A stretch of DNA of 64,000 bases from Anaerolineales bacterium (lineage in GTDB: Bacteria > Chloroflexota > Anaerolineae > Anaerolineales > Villigracilaceae): NCBI GenBank assembly GCA_030583905.1, contig CP129481.1, positions 2,324,136 to 2,388,135 on the forward strand, in the 5' to 3' direction. The notes below the pieces were generated by a model. That model was given only the letters and a program-made list of their open reading frames with translations. It was not told where the DNA came from and made no database searches. The stretch's first letter is position 1. The number at the start of each line of letters is the position of its first letter. Positions 28,196 through 37,382 of the stretch are shown here, piece by piece. Both the position numbers and the translations under genes were made by a program.

Positions 28196-29503
28196 TTACG
28201 GCAAATGGGCGGGGGAACTGGAGAACGTTGCCGATCCCGGCTCCAGACCGATGAGATTGCCGTCCACGCCGTGCATCAGCCCGCAGGCATCGCTCCCCGT
28301 ACCTGCGATCAGGTTGTTCGATGAAATTTCGCGCATTCTGCCGCCGTTGCCGAGCGTGCAGTCCCCGCCGCTGGCGCTGTCTGTGATGGTGGTGTTTTGG
28401 ATGTTCAATTCACTGTGCGCATGCACCCCGCCGCCGCTGACCGTGGCGCTGTTCCCAAACAGGGTCGTATTGGTCAGGTTGGCAATGCCGAGCGCAAACA
28501 CGCCTCCTCCGTTTTTGGCGGCATTATGTGCCAGAACACTGTTGGAAATATTCAACACGCTGCTGCTGTGGGTGTAGATCCCGCCGCCGTCCGTGCTGCG
28601 TGCCGAATTGTTCCTGAACGTGCTGTGCCGGACATCCGTGCGGTAGGCGCTGCTGAAAATGCCGCCGCCAAATTCCGCGGAATTTCCTTCCAGGGTGGTA
28701 TGGATCAAGGTCACGCCTGCGCCGTTCCGGTCATAGATCCCGCCGCCCCCGCCCTGGGCTGAACGGTTGCCGTCAAACAGGCTGTCCTTCACGGTCAGGT
28801 ATCCGAGTGCGTTGAAAATGGCGCCTCCGTGATGGGCGGCTTGGTTGTTTTTGAAGGTTGTGCCGGTCTGGATCGATACTTCGGTAAACTCTCCGGCGCT
28901 GTAGATGGCGCCGCCCTCCGCGGTACCGCTCCCCGTGCTGACCGCCTTGTTGGAATTGAAATATCCGGCGTTGATGGTCAGGGAGCCGCCGTTGTAGATC
29001 GCGCCGCCGCCGGCGGAGGCGTTCACAGCCGAGGCGGTGTTGTCGGAAAAGGCGCTGTTCTCGATGGTCAGGGTCCCCTCGTTGAACACGCCGCCGCCGA
29101 AATCGTCAACCACCGCTCCGTTGGTAACGGTCAGGCTGCGCAGGGTCAGGTCGCCGGAATTTGAAAGCACCCGCACCCTCGAACCGCCGTCGATGGTGAT
29201 CTTGTCCCCGCCGTCGATCGTCAGGGCGCTGTCTTGGGGAATGCCGGGCAGGGCGGCGCCAAGCAGGATCGTGCCGCTGACGCTGAAGACGACCGTGTCG
29301 TTCGATGGCGCTGAATTTGCCGCGAGAACGGCTTCGCGCAGGGAGCAGTGTGCCGCATTGCATGTGCCGTCATTCTGGTCGTCCAGCGTATTGACGGTGA
29401 AGGTAAGCGCGTAGGCTGGCGGGACCGGGGCGATCAAAGCGACGGTCAGTGCCAGGGTCAGCGCAAGGGCGAAAAGGGCAAGAGTGCTGGTGTAAATTTT
29501 CAT
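28196..29503 (-). CDS. Secreted beta-helix protein lacking the SLH module (truncated family member)
   Basis: 435 residues from MKIYTSTL, chosen for the GGAGATG site and signal peptide (to PAYA, residue ~31); the longer frame would overlap the 29568 gene. HCSLREAVLAANS is a CSLREA-type start. About ten beta-helix rungs follow (GGGVFNEGTLTIENSAF and similar). Compared with the 23778 protein, the sequence stops matching after HGVDGNLIGLEP and ends in SATFSSSPAHLP. Both the closing DIGAYE segment and the SLH domains are missing. It could be a decaying gene or a freely secreted form. Confidence 0.8.
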   Translation of the reverse strand: MKIYTSTLALFALALTLALTVALIAPVPPAYALTFTVNTLDDQNDGTCNAAHCSLREAVLAANSAPSNDTVVFSVSGTILLGAALPGIPQDSALTIDGGDKITIDGGSRVRVLSNSGDLTLRSLTVTNGAVVDDFGGGVFNEGTLTIENSAFSDNTASAVNASAGGGAIYNGGSLTINAGYFNSNKAVSTGSGTAEGGAIYSAGEFTEVSIQTGTTFKNNQAAHHGGAIFNALGYLTVKDSLFDGNRSAQGGGGGIYDRNGAGVTLIHTTLEGNSAEFGGGIFSSAYRTDVRHSTFRNNSARSTDGGGIYTHSSSVLNISNSVLAHNAAKNGGGVFALGIANLTNTTLFGNSATVSGGGVHAHSELNIQNTTITDSASGGDCTLGNGGRMREISSNNLIAGTGSDACGLMHGVDGNLIGLEPGSATFSSSPAHLP

Positions 29504-29567
29504 GATACATCTCCATAAAAATAAAGTATTGAGAGACACAGCAATGCGGCTTGGGTATGGGAATGGC

Positions 29568-29825
29568 TTAACCCATGGGCATCTCCTGTCCTTCCCTGAA
29601 CCGTCCGCCCAAAAAGGAAAGAAGTTCCTCCAGTGTGGCGAAGCCGAGCACATCGCCCGTGTTGGGGCTCTCGAGCTGTGCGCGCCACGGCAGGGAGTCG
29701 TCCTCCCGCCAGACCCTCAACAGATAGGCATGGTAGCTGCGTTCCGAGCCATCGTTAACATTTGAAGGGCTCGGCGTGCTATAATTCGCGGGTTGAGTGG
29801 AACGGGTTGTTTTTTTGGAAGTCAT
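29568..29825 (-). CDS. Small conserved-type hypothetical protein
   Basis: 85 residues. The first ~30 are polar and disordered (SKKTTRSTQPANYST). The rest has a compact pattern, YHAYLLRVWREDDSLPWRAQLESP followed by GFATLEELLSFLGGRF. I have the impression that small proteins of this shape (YLLRxWRE, WRAxLE, GFASLEEL) recur in Chloroflexota next to SARP/BTAD regulators, but the function is unknown. It starts 68 bp from the divergent regulator at 29894. The promoter of that regulator probably lies inside this gene, which ties the two together. Confidence 0.65.
   Translation of the reverse strand: MTSKKTTRSTQPANYSTPSPSNVNDGSERSYHAYLLRVWREDDSLPWRAQLESPNTGDVLGFATLEELLSFLGGRFREGQEMPMG
29780..29785 (+). 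promoter_or_regulatory. -10 element for the 29894 regulator
   Basis: A perfect TATAAT about 110 bp before the regulator's ATG, inside the divergent small gene. The -35 match is weak (TTAACA at 19-bp spacing). Confidence 0.4.
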
Positions 29826-29893
29826 GTGCTCACCGTCAACTGGATAATTTTCATCAACTATATGGATTTACCGCTTAGAAAGCGCTCAAACAT

Positions 29894-32800
29894 ATGCCGC
29901 CAAAACTACGACTAACGCTGCTGGGTGAGGTCTCGATTCAAAAAGGGAAAAAGGCGGTCGATGGACTTCCATCGCGGGCGGCGGAAGCCCTTTTTTTGTA
30001 TCTTGCGTGTAGTCGTCGCCCTGTGGCGCGTGAAAAGCTGGCGGAACTGCTCTGGGCAGACCGTTCCTCCGCCCAGGGCTTGACCAATCTCCGCACCATC
30101 CTCACGTCCCTGCGCCGCGAATTGGATGACCACCTCGTCATCACGCGCGAAGCGCTTGCCTTCAACACCAAAAGCGAGCTCTGGCTGGACGTGGACGAGT
30201 TCGAAAGGCAGTTGGGGGAGTTGGGTCTGCCCGACCATGCCAGCCTTCCGCGGGATGAAGCTGCCGCATCGAAACTCCGCTCGGCATTGGACCTGTATCG
30301 GGGGGATTTTTTGGAGGGTTTCCACCTGCGGGATGGACAAGGCTTCGAGGAATGGGTCATCCTCCAGCGCGAACGTCTGAAGCGTCTCGCCCGCGAGGGA
30401 TTCCGTCTTCTCTCCCGCTATCATCTTGAAAACGGATTTTTCTCCGAAGGCGTCGAATCCGCCGCCCGCTGGCTGCGCCTCGACCCGTACGATGAGGAGG
30501 CGTGCCGCACCCAAATGTGGACCTTCCTCCGCACCGGTCAACGCAGCGCCGCCCTGCAGTGTTACCAGAGTTTGAAGCACAGATTGTCGCAGGACTTGGG
30601 CATTTCCCCGTCCCCCGCCACAACGGAATTATTCCGCCGCATTCAAGAGCTGGATTTTCCCCCCGCCGTAAAACTACCGGCTTTTTCAAGCGGATTTTTA
30701 GGTCGCGCCAAAGAGATCGAGGAACTCAGCCGCCTGCTTGCCGCATCTGCGACGCGCGTTGTGACCGTTGCCGGTCCGGGCGGGATCGGAAAAACGCGCC
30801 TGGCGGTGGAGGCGGCGCGCTCGCTTGCGGAACGCAAACCCGGTCAGTTCCTGCATGGGGTTCACTTCGTGCCGCTGGCAGCCTTGGATACGCCTTCCGA
30901 GATCCCCGCCCGTATCTCGGAAGTGATCGGGTTGGTGTTTCACGGAACGGACTCCCTGCAAAAGCAGTTGTTCGATTTTTTGAAGGAACGCGAAGTTTTG
31001 CTCGTGCTGGATAACCTCGAGCACCTGTTCGACGATGCGGGCGGCGCCATCGCCCTGCTGGTCGAACTTCTGCGGCAGGCTCCCGGCGTCAGAGTTTTGG
31101 TCACCTCGCGCGAGCGTCTCAACTTATACGATGAGGTCGTGTTCGACGTCTCCGGCTTGGAAGTTCCTTCGGGAGATTCATCCGCGCCGCAGGAATCCAG
31201 CGCGGTCGCTTTGTTCTTGCAGAGCGCACAGCGGGTAAAGCGCGATTTTTCCCTCGCCGGCAGGGATCAAGAATCGGTTGCGCACATCTGCCGCATGGTG
31301 GGCGGCATGCCGCTGGCGATCGAACTCGCCTCCGCATGGACGCGCCAGTATTCCTGCGGCCAGATCGCCGCGCAGATCGAAAAAGACCTGGATTTCCTCG
31401 CAAGCCCGTATCAGGACCTTGCCGCGGGGCATCGCAGTTTGCGGGCGGTGTTCGAGCGTTCGTGGTCGCTGCTTTCACCGGAAGAGCAGGCGGCGTTTAT
31501 GCGCCTCTCCATTTTCCGCGGCGGGTTCACGCTCGAGGCGGCGCAGGCGGTCATCGGACAGGGCGGCGCGGGGCTTCTCATCTCCGGGCTGGCGGATCAA
31601 TCCCTTGTCCAGCAGCAGCCCGATGGACGCTGTGACATTCATCCCATGCTTTTGGGATACGCCTCCGAAAAATTATCCGCCTCCTCCGCCGACTTTGAAA
31701 CTGTCGCCGCTGCGCATACCTCCTACTACCTGACGTTTTTGACCCAACTCGGCGACGGCGAATCGCCGGACCAGCGCGCCGCCATCCGCCCGGAGCGCGC
31801 CAACATCCGTGCTTCGTGGGAGCGCGCCATTGATGCGGGTCTGCTGCAGCCGTTGGAACATACCGCCGGCATCCTGCATTCCTTTTTCAGCGTGCAAAGC
31901 TGGTTCCAGGAAGGCATTGACCTGTTCCAGCACGCCTTGGTTCGGATCGCTGAACAGCATGGCGGTAACGCGGACGGCTTGTTATGCGACCTGTTGGGGC
32001 GCAAGGCGCGCATGCACACCCAGATCGGGCAGTTGGAAAACGCGCGCGCCGACCTCCAGCGGGCGTTGACCTATCTTGAAACGATGGACGACCCCGCTCG
32101 CCGCTCGCGCGTGCTGGACTCGCTTGCCATTACCAGCTATTACGCGGGCGATTATCCGCAGGCAATGGAACTTGCGAATGAGAGCTTGCAGTTATCCGAA
32201 AGGGAAAACAATCTTGACGGCGTGGCATTCTCGCTCAACTTTCTTGGCAGTTGCGCCAAGGCGCAGGGGAACTTTGAGCAGTGCCGCACGTATTTTGAGC
32301 GCGCCGTCGAAACATACCGGGCGATGCAGGATGAGATCGGCGCGGCAATGGTCTTGAACAATCTCGGCAACCTGCTGCAGGCGCAGACTGATTTTGCGGG
32401 CGCGCAGGAGTATTATCTGCAAAGCAGTGAGATATTCAAGGCGCAGGACCATGTGCATGGCGCGGCGACAACGCTTGCGAATGCGGGCAAGCTCGCCGGC
32501 AGGCAGGGAGATTACGAACTTGCCGGGAAGTTACTGCAGGAAAGCCTCGCCTTGAAACGCCAGATCAACGACCAGCGCGGCGAAGCGGTCGCTTTGGCGG
32601 GCTTGGGGGATGTTTCATTGTTCACCGATATGCTGGACGACGCGAAAGACCATTTCCTTAACGCGATCAAGCTTGCTCAAAAGGTCGGTGATGTTCAGTT
32701 GGCGCTGGACATCCTGGCAGCGTTAACGGCGCTGACCGCCAAACAGGGGCGGACGGAACTTGCCCGCGATCTGTCCTCTTTTGTGTTGAAGCACGATGGA

Positions 32801-32932
32801 ACCGCCGAGGAAGCCCGTCAGCGTGTGGCGGGTCTGAAGGACGGTTTAGAATTGGGCGAAAATGGAGCGGGGAAGTGGGATCAGGAAATGCTCGAAGACG
32901 TGGTGAATGCGGTGATGGCGGAGTATCGCTAA
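29894..32932 (+). CDS. BTAD/SARP-type regulator with NB-ARC ATPase and TPR repeats
   Basis: 1012 residues. Residues 1-100 form an OmpR-like winged helix (RAAEALFLYLACSRRPVAREKLAELLW). Residues ~105-255 are a bacterial transcriptional activator domain. A STAND ATPase follows, with P-loop GPGGIGKT near 295, Walker B VLLVLDNLEHL near 370 and MPLAIELASAW as the GLPL motif near 475. From about residue 690 there are tandem TPRs, including LGxxAxxxGxxxxAxxxFxxA rungs. Proteins of this kind are signal-integrating transcription activators in which ATP and an inducer relieve autoinhibition. Next to the surface-protein cluster it could control that cluster, but this is inference. Its 3' end overlaps the convergent exporter gene by 4 bp. 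Confidence 0.9.
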   Translation: MPPKLRLTLLGEVSIQKGKKAVDGLPSRAAEALFLYLACSRRPVAREKLAELLWADRSSAQGLTNLRTILTSLRRELDDHLVITREALAFNTKSELWLDVDEFERQLGELGLPDHASLPRDEAAASKLRSALDLYRGDFLEGFHLRDGQGFEEWVILQRERLKRLAREGFRLLSRYHLENGFFSEGVESAARWLRLDPYDEEACRTQMWTFLRTGQRSAALQCYQSLKHRLSQDLGISPSPATTELFRRIQELDFPPAVKLPAFSSGFLGRAKEIEELSRLLAASATRVVTVAGPGGIGKTRLAVEAARSLAERKPGQFLHGVHFVPLAALDTPSEIPARISEVIGLVFHGTDSLQKQLFDFLKEREVLLVLDNLEHLFDDAGGAIALLVELLRQAPGVRVLVTSRERLNLYDEVVFDVSGLEVPSGDSSAPQESSAVALFLQSAQRVKRDFSLAGRDQESVAHICRMVGGMPLAIELASAWTRQYSCGQIAAQIEKDLDFLASPYQDLAAGHRSLRAVFERSWSLLSPEEQAAFMRLSIFRGGFTLEAAQAVIGQGGAGLLISGLADQSLVQQQPDGRCDIHPMLLGYASEKLSASSADFETVAAAHTSYYLTFLTQLGDGESPDQRAAIRPERANIRASWERAIDAGLLQPLEHTAGILHSFFSVQSWFQEGIDLFQHALVRIAEQHGGNADGLLCDLLGRKARMHTQIGQLENARADLQRALTYLETMDDPARRSRVLDSLAITSYYAGDYPQAMELANESLQLSERENNLDGVAFSLNFLGSCAKAQGNFEQCRTYFERAVETYRAMQDEIGAAMVLNNLGNLLQAQTDFAGAQEYYLQSSEIFKAQDHVHGAATTLANAGKLAGRQGDYELAGKLLQESLALKRQINDQRGEAVALAGLGDVSLFTDMLDDAKDHFLNAIKLAQKVGDVQLALDILAALTALTAKQGRTELARDLSSFVLKHDGTAEEARQRVAGLKDGLELGENGAGKWDQEMLEDVVNAVMAEYR

Positions 32933-33540
32933 AATAGTCCGGTAAGCGCGATCACCCCAAATGCGGTAATGATCCCGCCTGAAATGCGGTTGATCCATGT
33001 CATGTGGATGTTCGTTAATCTGCCGCGCATCGTCCCAACCCCGAGGCTGAGCGCCAGCCACCAGGCTGCCGACCCCGCGAACACACCTGCCACCATCACC
33101 AGCGGGGAATTGACCTTTTCCCCCAGCATCGTCCCTGCGAAGATCGCAGCAAAGGCGAGGATGGTCATCGGGTTGGTGATGGTCAGCAGAAAGGTGGAAA
33201 GGAACATGCCGAATTTTCCGCTTTTTTCCGCCTGTGCGGCGTGCCCGGCGGGCTTTTCAAGGAACGTTTTGATCCCCAGATAAAGCAGGAACCCGCCGCC
33301 GATCAATCGCAGCCAGATGGCATGCTCCACCAGCAGGCTCGTAATGGCGGTGAGACCGAATGCCGCGATCGCGCCGTAGACCATGTCCGCGCTGGCGGCG
33401 CCCATGCCGGAAAGGAAACCAGCCAGTTTCCCGTTTGCCAGCGTGCGGCGGATGCATAGAACGCCGATCGGTCCAACCGGCGCGGCAATGGAAATTCCAA
33501 TAATGAAAGCGCGGATGAAGGTGGAGAGATCTTCTGACAT
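32929..33540 (-). CDS. LysE/RhtB-type amino-acid exporter
   Basis: 203 residues from MSEDLSTF; a longer frame from 33672 runs through the secF terminator and is rejected. Six hydrophobic segments. The family signature is IAAPVGPIGVLCIRRTLANG near the N-terminus, with the ADMVYGAIAAFG and TNPMTILAFAAIF segments that follow in LysE/RhtB proteins. It would export an amino acid or similar metabolite across the inner membrane. It lies downstream of secDF but behind a good terminator, so it probably has its own promoter. Substrate unknown. Confidence 0.88.
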   Translation of the reverse strand: MSEDLSTFIRAFIIGISIAAPVGPIGVLCIRRTLANGKLAGFLSGMGAASADMVYGAIAAFGLTAITSLLVEHAIWLRLIGGGFLLYLGIKTFLEKPAGHAAQAEKSGKFGMFLSTFLLTITNPMTILAFAAIFAGTMLGEKVNSPLVMVAGVFAGSAAWWLALSLGVGTMRGRLTNIHMTWINRISGGIITAFGVIALTGLF

Positions 33541-33552
33541 GTGCGTTAAAAG

Positions 33553-33584
33553 AAAAGGGATGCCGTGTTTTCGGCATCCCTTTT
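33553..33584 (-). terminator. Intrinsic terminator after secF
   Basis: 13-bp perfect arms (aaaagggatgccg) and a 6-nt loop, with T-rich sequence after the stem on both strands. It lies 11 bp past the secF stop. Confidence 0.85.
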
Positions 33585-33595
33585 TTGATCTGAAC

Positions 33596-34513
33596 TTATG
33601 CCGCTGCGCCGCGTCCGAACCAGCTCGTCCACTCGCGTTTTTCCCACAGCACGAGGATGGGAGCCGCCACAAAGATCGAGGAGTAGGTCCCGCTCAATAG
33701 ACCGACGAGCAGGATCACGGCGAATTCCTGAAGCGTCACACCGCCGAAGAGCGCCAAAGCCAGCAGGAGGAATTCCACGGTCATCAACTGGGTGTTGATC
33801 GAGCGCTGCAGCGTCTGCACGATGGAGTGGTTGACGAGCGTTTCATATTCCAGCCGGCGGAGCAGGTTCGAGTTTTCGCGGATGCGGTCGAACACCACCA
33901 CCTTGTCCTGCACCGAAAAACCGATCACGGTCAACAGGGCGGTCAGGAAGAGCGCATCCATCTGCCAGCCGAAATAGCGCGCGCCGATGCCGGCAATGCT
34001 GAACACCACCGCCACATCGTGCACCATCGCGATGATGGCGCAAATGCCATAGCGGAAGGCGTTCTCCACCTTGCGGAACGCCAGTGAGATGTACACGATC
34101 ACGGCGAGCGCCGCCACGCCGACCGCCAGGGCGGCGCGGGATGCGACCTGCGCGCCGATGCTCGGACCGACGCTGTCGAAACTGATGATCTCGATGCCGG
34201 CGCCCGATTCTGCCTGCAGGGCAGTCAGAATTTCGTCGCGCACTTCGTTGTCCAAAAAGGAGGAGCGGATCTGCAGTGAACCGCCTTCGGTGGTGGTGAT
34301 CTGCGCGTCGTCGATGCCCGCCTCTTCATAGACCCTGAGAATGGTTTCCGTACCCGGGTTTGTGCCGCCCTCGAACTTGATCTCGAACAGACTGCCGCCG
34401 GTGAAATCAATGGAGAGCGGGAGCCCGTCGATGGCGAGGAAGATCAGCCCCGGCACGATGACCAGAAGCGAGAAGATGAAGTAGTAGTATCTTTTGCTGA
34501 GAATGTCAATCAT
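33596..34513 (-). CDS. secF: Protein translocase subunit SecF
   Basis: 305 residues with six membrane helices. The first periplasmic-side domain begins with PLSIDFTGGSLFEIKF, the SecF signature, and the helix 4-5 region has IGFSVQDKVVVFDRIREN, the conserved D-x-V-V-x-D-R-x-R-E segment. Together with SecD it uses the proton or sodium gradient to pull secreted proteins through SecYEG. This is relevant for the many exported surface proteins in this window. It follows secD by 24 bp in the same operon and ends at a terminator. Confidence 0.97.
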   Translation of the reverse strand: MIDILSKRYYYFIFSLLVIVPGLIFLAIDGLPLSIDFTGGSLFEIKFEGGTNPGTETILRVYEEAGIDDAQITTTEGGSLQIRSSFLDNEVRDEILTALQAESGAGIEIISFDSVGPSIGAQVASRAALAVGVAALAVIVYISLAFRKVENAFRYGICAIIAMVHDVAVVFSIAGIGARYFGWQMDALFLTALLTVIGFSVQDKVVVFDRIRENSNLLRRLEYETLVNHSIVQTLQRSINTQLMTVEFLLLALALFGGVTLQEFAVILLVGLLSGTYSSIFVAAPILVLWEKREWTSWFGRGAAA

Positions 34514-34537
34514 AACGAATATCCTTGGCGCGCCGGC

Positions 34538-35896
34538 TTAGATGCCGAACCAGCGTTCAAAATTCTGCGGCTTGAACGCTCTCAGAAAGACCACAAGCAG
34601 CGTGCGGGTGACGTAAATTGCGGTGAAGAGCGAGATGGCGACACCGAGCGCCAGCGTCAATGAGAAGCCTTTCACGATGGTCGCGCCGAACGAGGAACCG
34701 AACCAGAACAGGATCAGGGATGTGATGATGGTGGCGAGGTTGGAGTCGCGGATGGATGACCAGGCGCGCGTCCAGCCCTGGTCGACCGCCATTGAAAGAT
34801 TCTTTCCGTTGCGGAGTTCCTCTTTCAGGCGCTCGAAGATCAGGATGTTTGCGTCCAATGCGGCGCCGGTACTGAGCAGGAAGCCTGCGATGCCGGGCAG
34901 GGTCAGTGTGAAGTGGAACCACTTGAAGACCGCAAACGCCACTGCGGCATAGATCAAAATGGAAATGACCGCCACAATGCCGGGCATGCGGTAGTAGATG
35001 ATCATGAACAATGCCACGATGATCATGCCGATCAAGCCTGCCACGAGACTCTTGTTGAGCGAATCCGCGCCGAGGGTGGGACCGATGATGCGGGTTTCCA
35101 CGATCTTCAATGGGATCGGCAGCGAACCGTAGCGGAGCTGGATCGCAAAGGCATTGGCGGATTCGAATGTGAAGTTCCCGCTGATGGAGCCCTGTCCGCC
35201 GATGATGGTATCGTTGATGATCGGCGAGGAGATGACCTGCTTGTCGAGGATGATGGTCAGGTATTTTCCGACATTGGCGCTGGTATGGTCGGCGAAGATC
35301 CTGGAGCCGTTCGATTTCAAAATGAAGTTGATGGAGTAGCCGACGCCGAGCGTATCCTGTGTAACGCTGACCGAGTCAAGGTCTGCGCCGGTCATGATGG
35401 TGCGGAAAACAGGTTCCCCGCTTTCGGGGGCGGCGACAGGTTCACCGGTCGGGCTGTAGTCGGTCACGAGGAACGAACCTTCCGGCGGACTGTAATCGCC
35501 CGTATCCACGAATTCGAGCAAGCCGGTCTGTTGGATGGTTTCCAGTACAGACTCGGTGTCTTCCAGCCCGGGGAATTCGCCGACGATACGGCGTTCACCG
35601 GCGACCTGGATGACGTTTTCGTTCACACCCAGCGCATCGGTACGCTGCTGTACGATATCACGGGCGATCTCCATGGAATCCGAGTCGATCTGGGCGTTTT
35701 CGGGCAGGTCCGCTTCCAGCAGAACCTGCAGCCCGCCCTGAAGGTCGAGTCCGAGGCGGGGATTGACGTTGCGGGTGAAAAGGGGTTCATCCGTCACCGG
35801 GTTGAGGATCTTGATCTCGCTGCTGAAGTCGATCCACAGCGCAAGTGCAAGTACAACCACAATGAGGATGATGCGGTTTGTCAAATTACGGATCAT
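34538..35896 (-). CDS. secD: Protein translocase subunit SecD
   Basis: 452 residues from MIRNLTNR. This start is preferred over a Met seven residues upstream because TGGAG lies 9-13 nt before it. A single N-terminal helix precedes RLGLDLQGGLQVLLEAD, the D-L-x-G-G motif. The P1 region includes QRTDALGVNENVIQVAGERRIVGEFPG. Five C-terminal helices contain AALDANILIFERLKEELRNGK. It is shorter than E. coli SecD (615) but normal for Gram-positive-type SecD. A -10 hexamer lies 54 bp upstream. Confidence 0.96.
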   Translation of the reverse strand: MIRNLTNRIILIVVVLALALWIDFSSEIKILNPVTDEPLFTRNVNPRLGLDLQGGLQVLLEADLPENAQIDSDSMEIARDIVQQRTDALGVNENVIQVAGERRIVGEFPGLEDTESVLETIQQTGLLEFVDTGDYSPPEGSFLVTDYSPTGEPVAAPESGEPVFRTIMTGADLDSVSVTQDTLGVGYSINFILKSNGSRIFADHTSANVGKYLTIILDKQVISSPIINDTIIGGQGSISGNFTFESANAFAIQLRYGSLPIPLKIVETRIIGPTLGADSLNKSLVAGLIGMIIVALFMIIYYRMPGIVAVISILIYAAVAFAVFKWFHFTLTLPGIAGFLLSTGAALDANILIFERLKEELRNGKNLSMAVDQGWTRAWSSIRDSNLATIITSLILFWFGSSFGATIVKGFSLTLALGVAISLFTAIYVTRTLLVVFLRAFKPQNFERWFGI

Positions 35897-35923
35897 GCGA
35901 TAAATATCTCCATCCACGAAAAT

Positions 35924-35940
35924 GCCAGCCTTGGGCTGGC
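35924..35940 (-). terminator. Short hairpin, possible weak terminator or leader stem of secD
   Basis: gccagcc/ggctggc with a 3-nt loop, followed on the minus strand by ATTTTC. It lies between the -10 at 35950 and the secD start, so it would be inside the secD leader RNA. Confidence 0.4.
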
Positions 35941-35949
35941 GCGGACGCC

Positions 35950-35955
35950 ATTATA
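35950..35955 (-). promoter_or_regulatory. -10 element of secDF
   Basis: A perfect TATAAT on the minus strand, 54 bp before the secD start. No clear -35 is present. The following bases GGCG match those after the -10 at 42052. Confidence 0.5.
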
Positions 35956-35971
35956 CTCCCATTGCAGGGTT

Positions 35972-36340
35972 TTATGGGAAATTTTTGCCCTGCAGGAAGT
36001 TCAAGGCTTGGGCGAGGACGCCTTCCGGGTCGAGCGCGTCCGTTTCAATGATGAGGTCGGCGTGTTCGAGCGCGTGAGAAAGCCGCCTTTGCTGTTCCTG
36101 GTAATCGGCGGGAGTCCAGTTTAATTTGCGGCGCGATGTGGCATTCTCGAACGAGCATTGCAGAAAGACGAGCACGTCGGGGTTTGTGAGCACCTGCCAC
36201 ATATGTTTGACGTACGAGTGCTCCTGCGCGATGTGGCGGCAGCGATAGCCGCGTTTTTCCAGCCCTGCGATCAGCGTGGATTTTCCCGAGCCGCAGGGAC
36301 CGACAACCCCGATCAGCAGCCTGCCGTCATCTTCTTTCAT
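35972..36340 (-). CDS. Small P-loop NTPase/kinase-like protein
   Basis: 122 residues. A Walker A motif, GVVGPCGSGKST, lies at residues ~10-20, and a likely second-strand acid in TNPDVLVFLQCSF near 55-65. It resembles a minimal nucleoside- or adenylate-kinase-like fold (residues such as RRKLNWTPADYQEQQRRLSHALEHADLIIETD fit a lid region and adenine-binding part). The substrate is unknown. It overlaps the 3' end of the TrkA-type gene by 14 bp, so it is the last gene of a coupled string (38115-35972). It could chemically modify or regulate a product of that string. Confidence 0.75.
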   Translation of the reverse strand: MKEDDGRLLIGVVGPCGSGKSTLIAGLEKRGYRCRHIAQEHSYVKHMWQVLTNPDVLVFLQCSFENATSRRKLNWTPADYQEQQRRLSHALEHADLIIETDALDPEGVLAQALNFLQGKNFP

Positions 36341-37382
36341 TATCGTGCAGGATCTCGTTCAACTGTTCCGGTCCGCCGAGTACGGCAATGACATCGCCTG
36401 CTTGAAGCGGACTTTTATCCTTCGGCGGCATGTGCGATTCGTCCCCGTGCCGGAGCAGCACCACGTTGATGTTGTAGCGGTTTTCCACATCCCCGACCGT
36501 TTTGTTGACGAACGCCGCATCCTTCGAGATCGTCATGCGCGCCAGGCTGAGCAATTGCCCTTCGACCGAGATCGGGTTGGTTACGTCCACGCCGGCGGCG
36601 GCAGCGGCGAAGACGGGCGCCGCCATCTCGGTGGCGCTCAATGCAATGAAGCCGAATTGTTCTTGAAGCGAGTGGGCGAAGTCTTCGTCAAAGATGCGGA
36701 TGACCACCTGAATATCGGGGTTCATGCTCCTTGCCTTGAGCGCGATCTGAAGATTTAGCGCATCGTTCTGGCTGGCAAGGATGATGGTGCGCGCCTTCTT
36801 GACGTTTGCGCCCTCCAATGTGGTGGGGCGGGATGCATCGTCGTTGATGACAGGGATGCGGAGTTTGCGCGCCCCGTTGAGCGTATCCACTTTGGGGTTT
36901 TGCTCGATGGCGACGATCTGTTTTCCCATCTCATGCAGGGTGCGCATGACGCGGTAACCGAGATGTCCCAGCCCGACGAGTACGATATGATTTTTGAGTG
37001 TGGAAGCGACTGCCATTTCCCATTCCTTTGCGCGCGCGCGGCGGTTGAACAGCAGACTGCCGAAGTCTGCCAGTCCCTGCGCCAGCAGGACAACCCCGAC
37101 AACGGGCATGAAAAAATGAAACAACTGTAAAGCGATATGATGGGGAAAATCACGGTTGGGCGGCTGTAAAAAAGCGGCGATCAACACAATGTAAATGGAC
37201 TCGGTCAAACTGCTAACTGGCTCACGGGTCATGTCGGCGATGAAATGATACAAAAGACCGCCGCCCATGATGGCGATTGTGAACCACAATAGCGGCGTGC
37301 GGAACTCGCGCAGCAGGATGGTCGTATCCCGTACGGATGCCTGAAACTCCCGCCAGCGGTGCGTTTCCTTCATCCTACGCAT
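36327..37382 (-). CDS. TrkA-type ion channel / NAD-binding protein
   Basis: 351 residues. Residues ~30-130 hold two membrane helices and a pore-like stretch, LTESIYIVLIAAF. A Rossmann RCK domain follows, with HIVLVGLGHLGYRV near 130, and a TrkA-C domain at the end (KDKSPLQAGDVIAVLGG). Such proteins are K+ channels gated by a ligand bound to the RCK part. The expected TVGYG selectivity filter is not visible: its place is taken by FLQPPN. Conductance is therefore doubtful. It overlaps the phosphatase gene upstream by 8 bp and the P-loop gene downstream by 14 bp, which indicates translational coupling. Confidence 0.8.
   Translation of the reverse strand: MRRMKETHRWREFQASVRDTTILLREFRTPLLWFTIAIMGGGLLYHFIADMTREPVSSLTESIYIVLIAAFLQPPNRDFPHHIALQLFHFFMPVVGVVLLAQGLADFGSLLFNRRARAKEWEMAVASTLKNHIVLVGLGHLGYRVMRTLHEMGKQIVAIEQNPKVDTLNGARKLRIPVINDDASRPTTLEGANVKKARTIILASQNDALNLQIALKARSMNPDIQVVIRIFDEDFAHSLQEQFGFIALSATEMAAPVFAAAAAGVDVTNPISVEGQLLSLARMTISKDAAFVNKTVGDVENRYNINVVLLRHGDESHMPPKDKSPLQAGDVIAVLGGPEQLNEILHDNERR

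Noticed and set aside
28196..29653. Longer start for the truncated beta-helix protein
   Set aside because: It would add 50 residues with no signal-peptide logic and overlap the 29568-29825 gene; the start at 29503 has a ribosome site.
32929..33672. Longer start for the LysE-type exporter
   Set aside because: The extra N-terminus is translated through the secF terminator hairpin and the secF 3' end.
34913..36124. Plus-strand 403-codon open frame
   Set aside because: Antisense to secD, whose motifs are clear.
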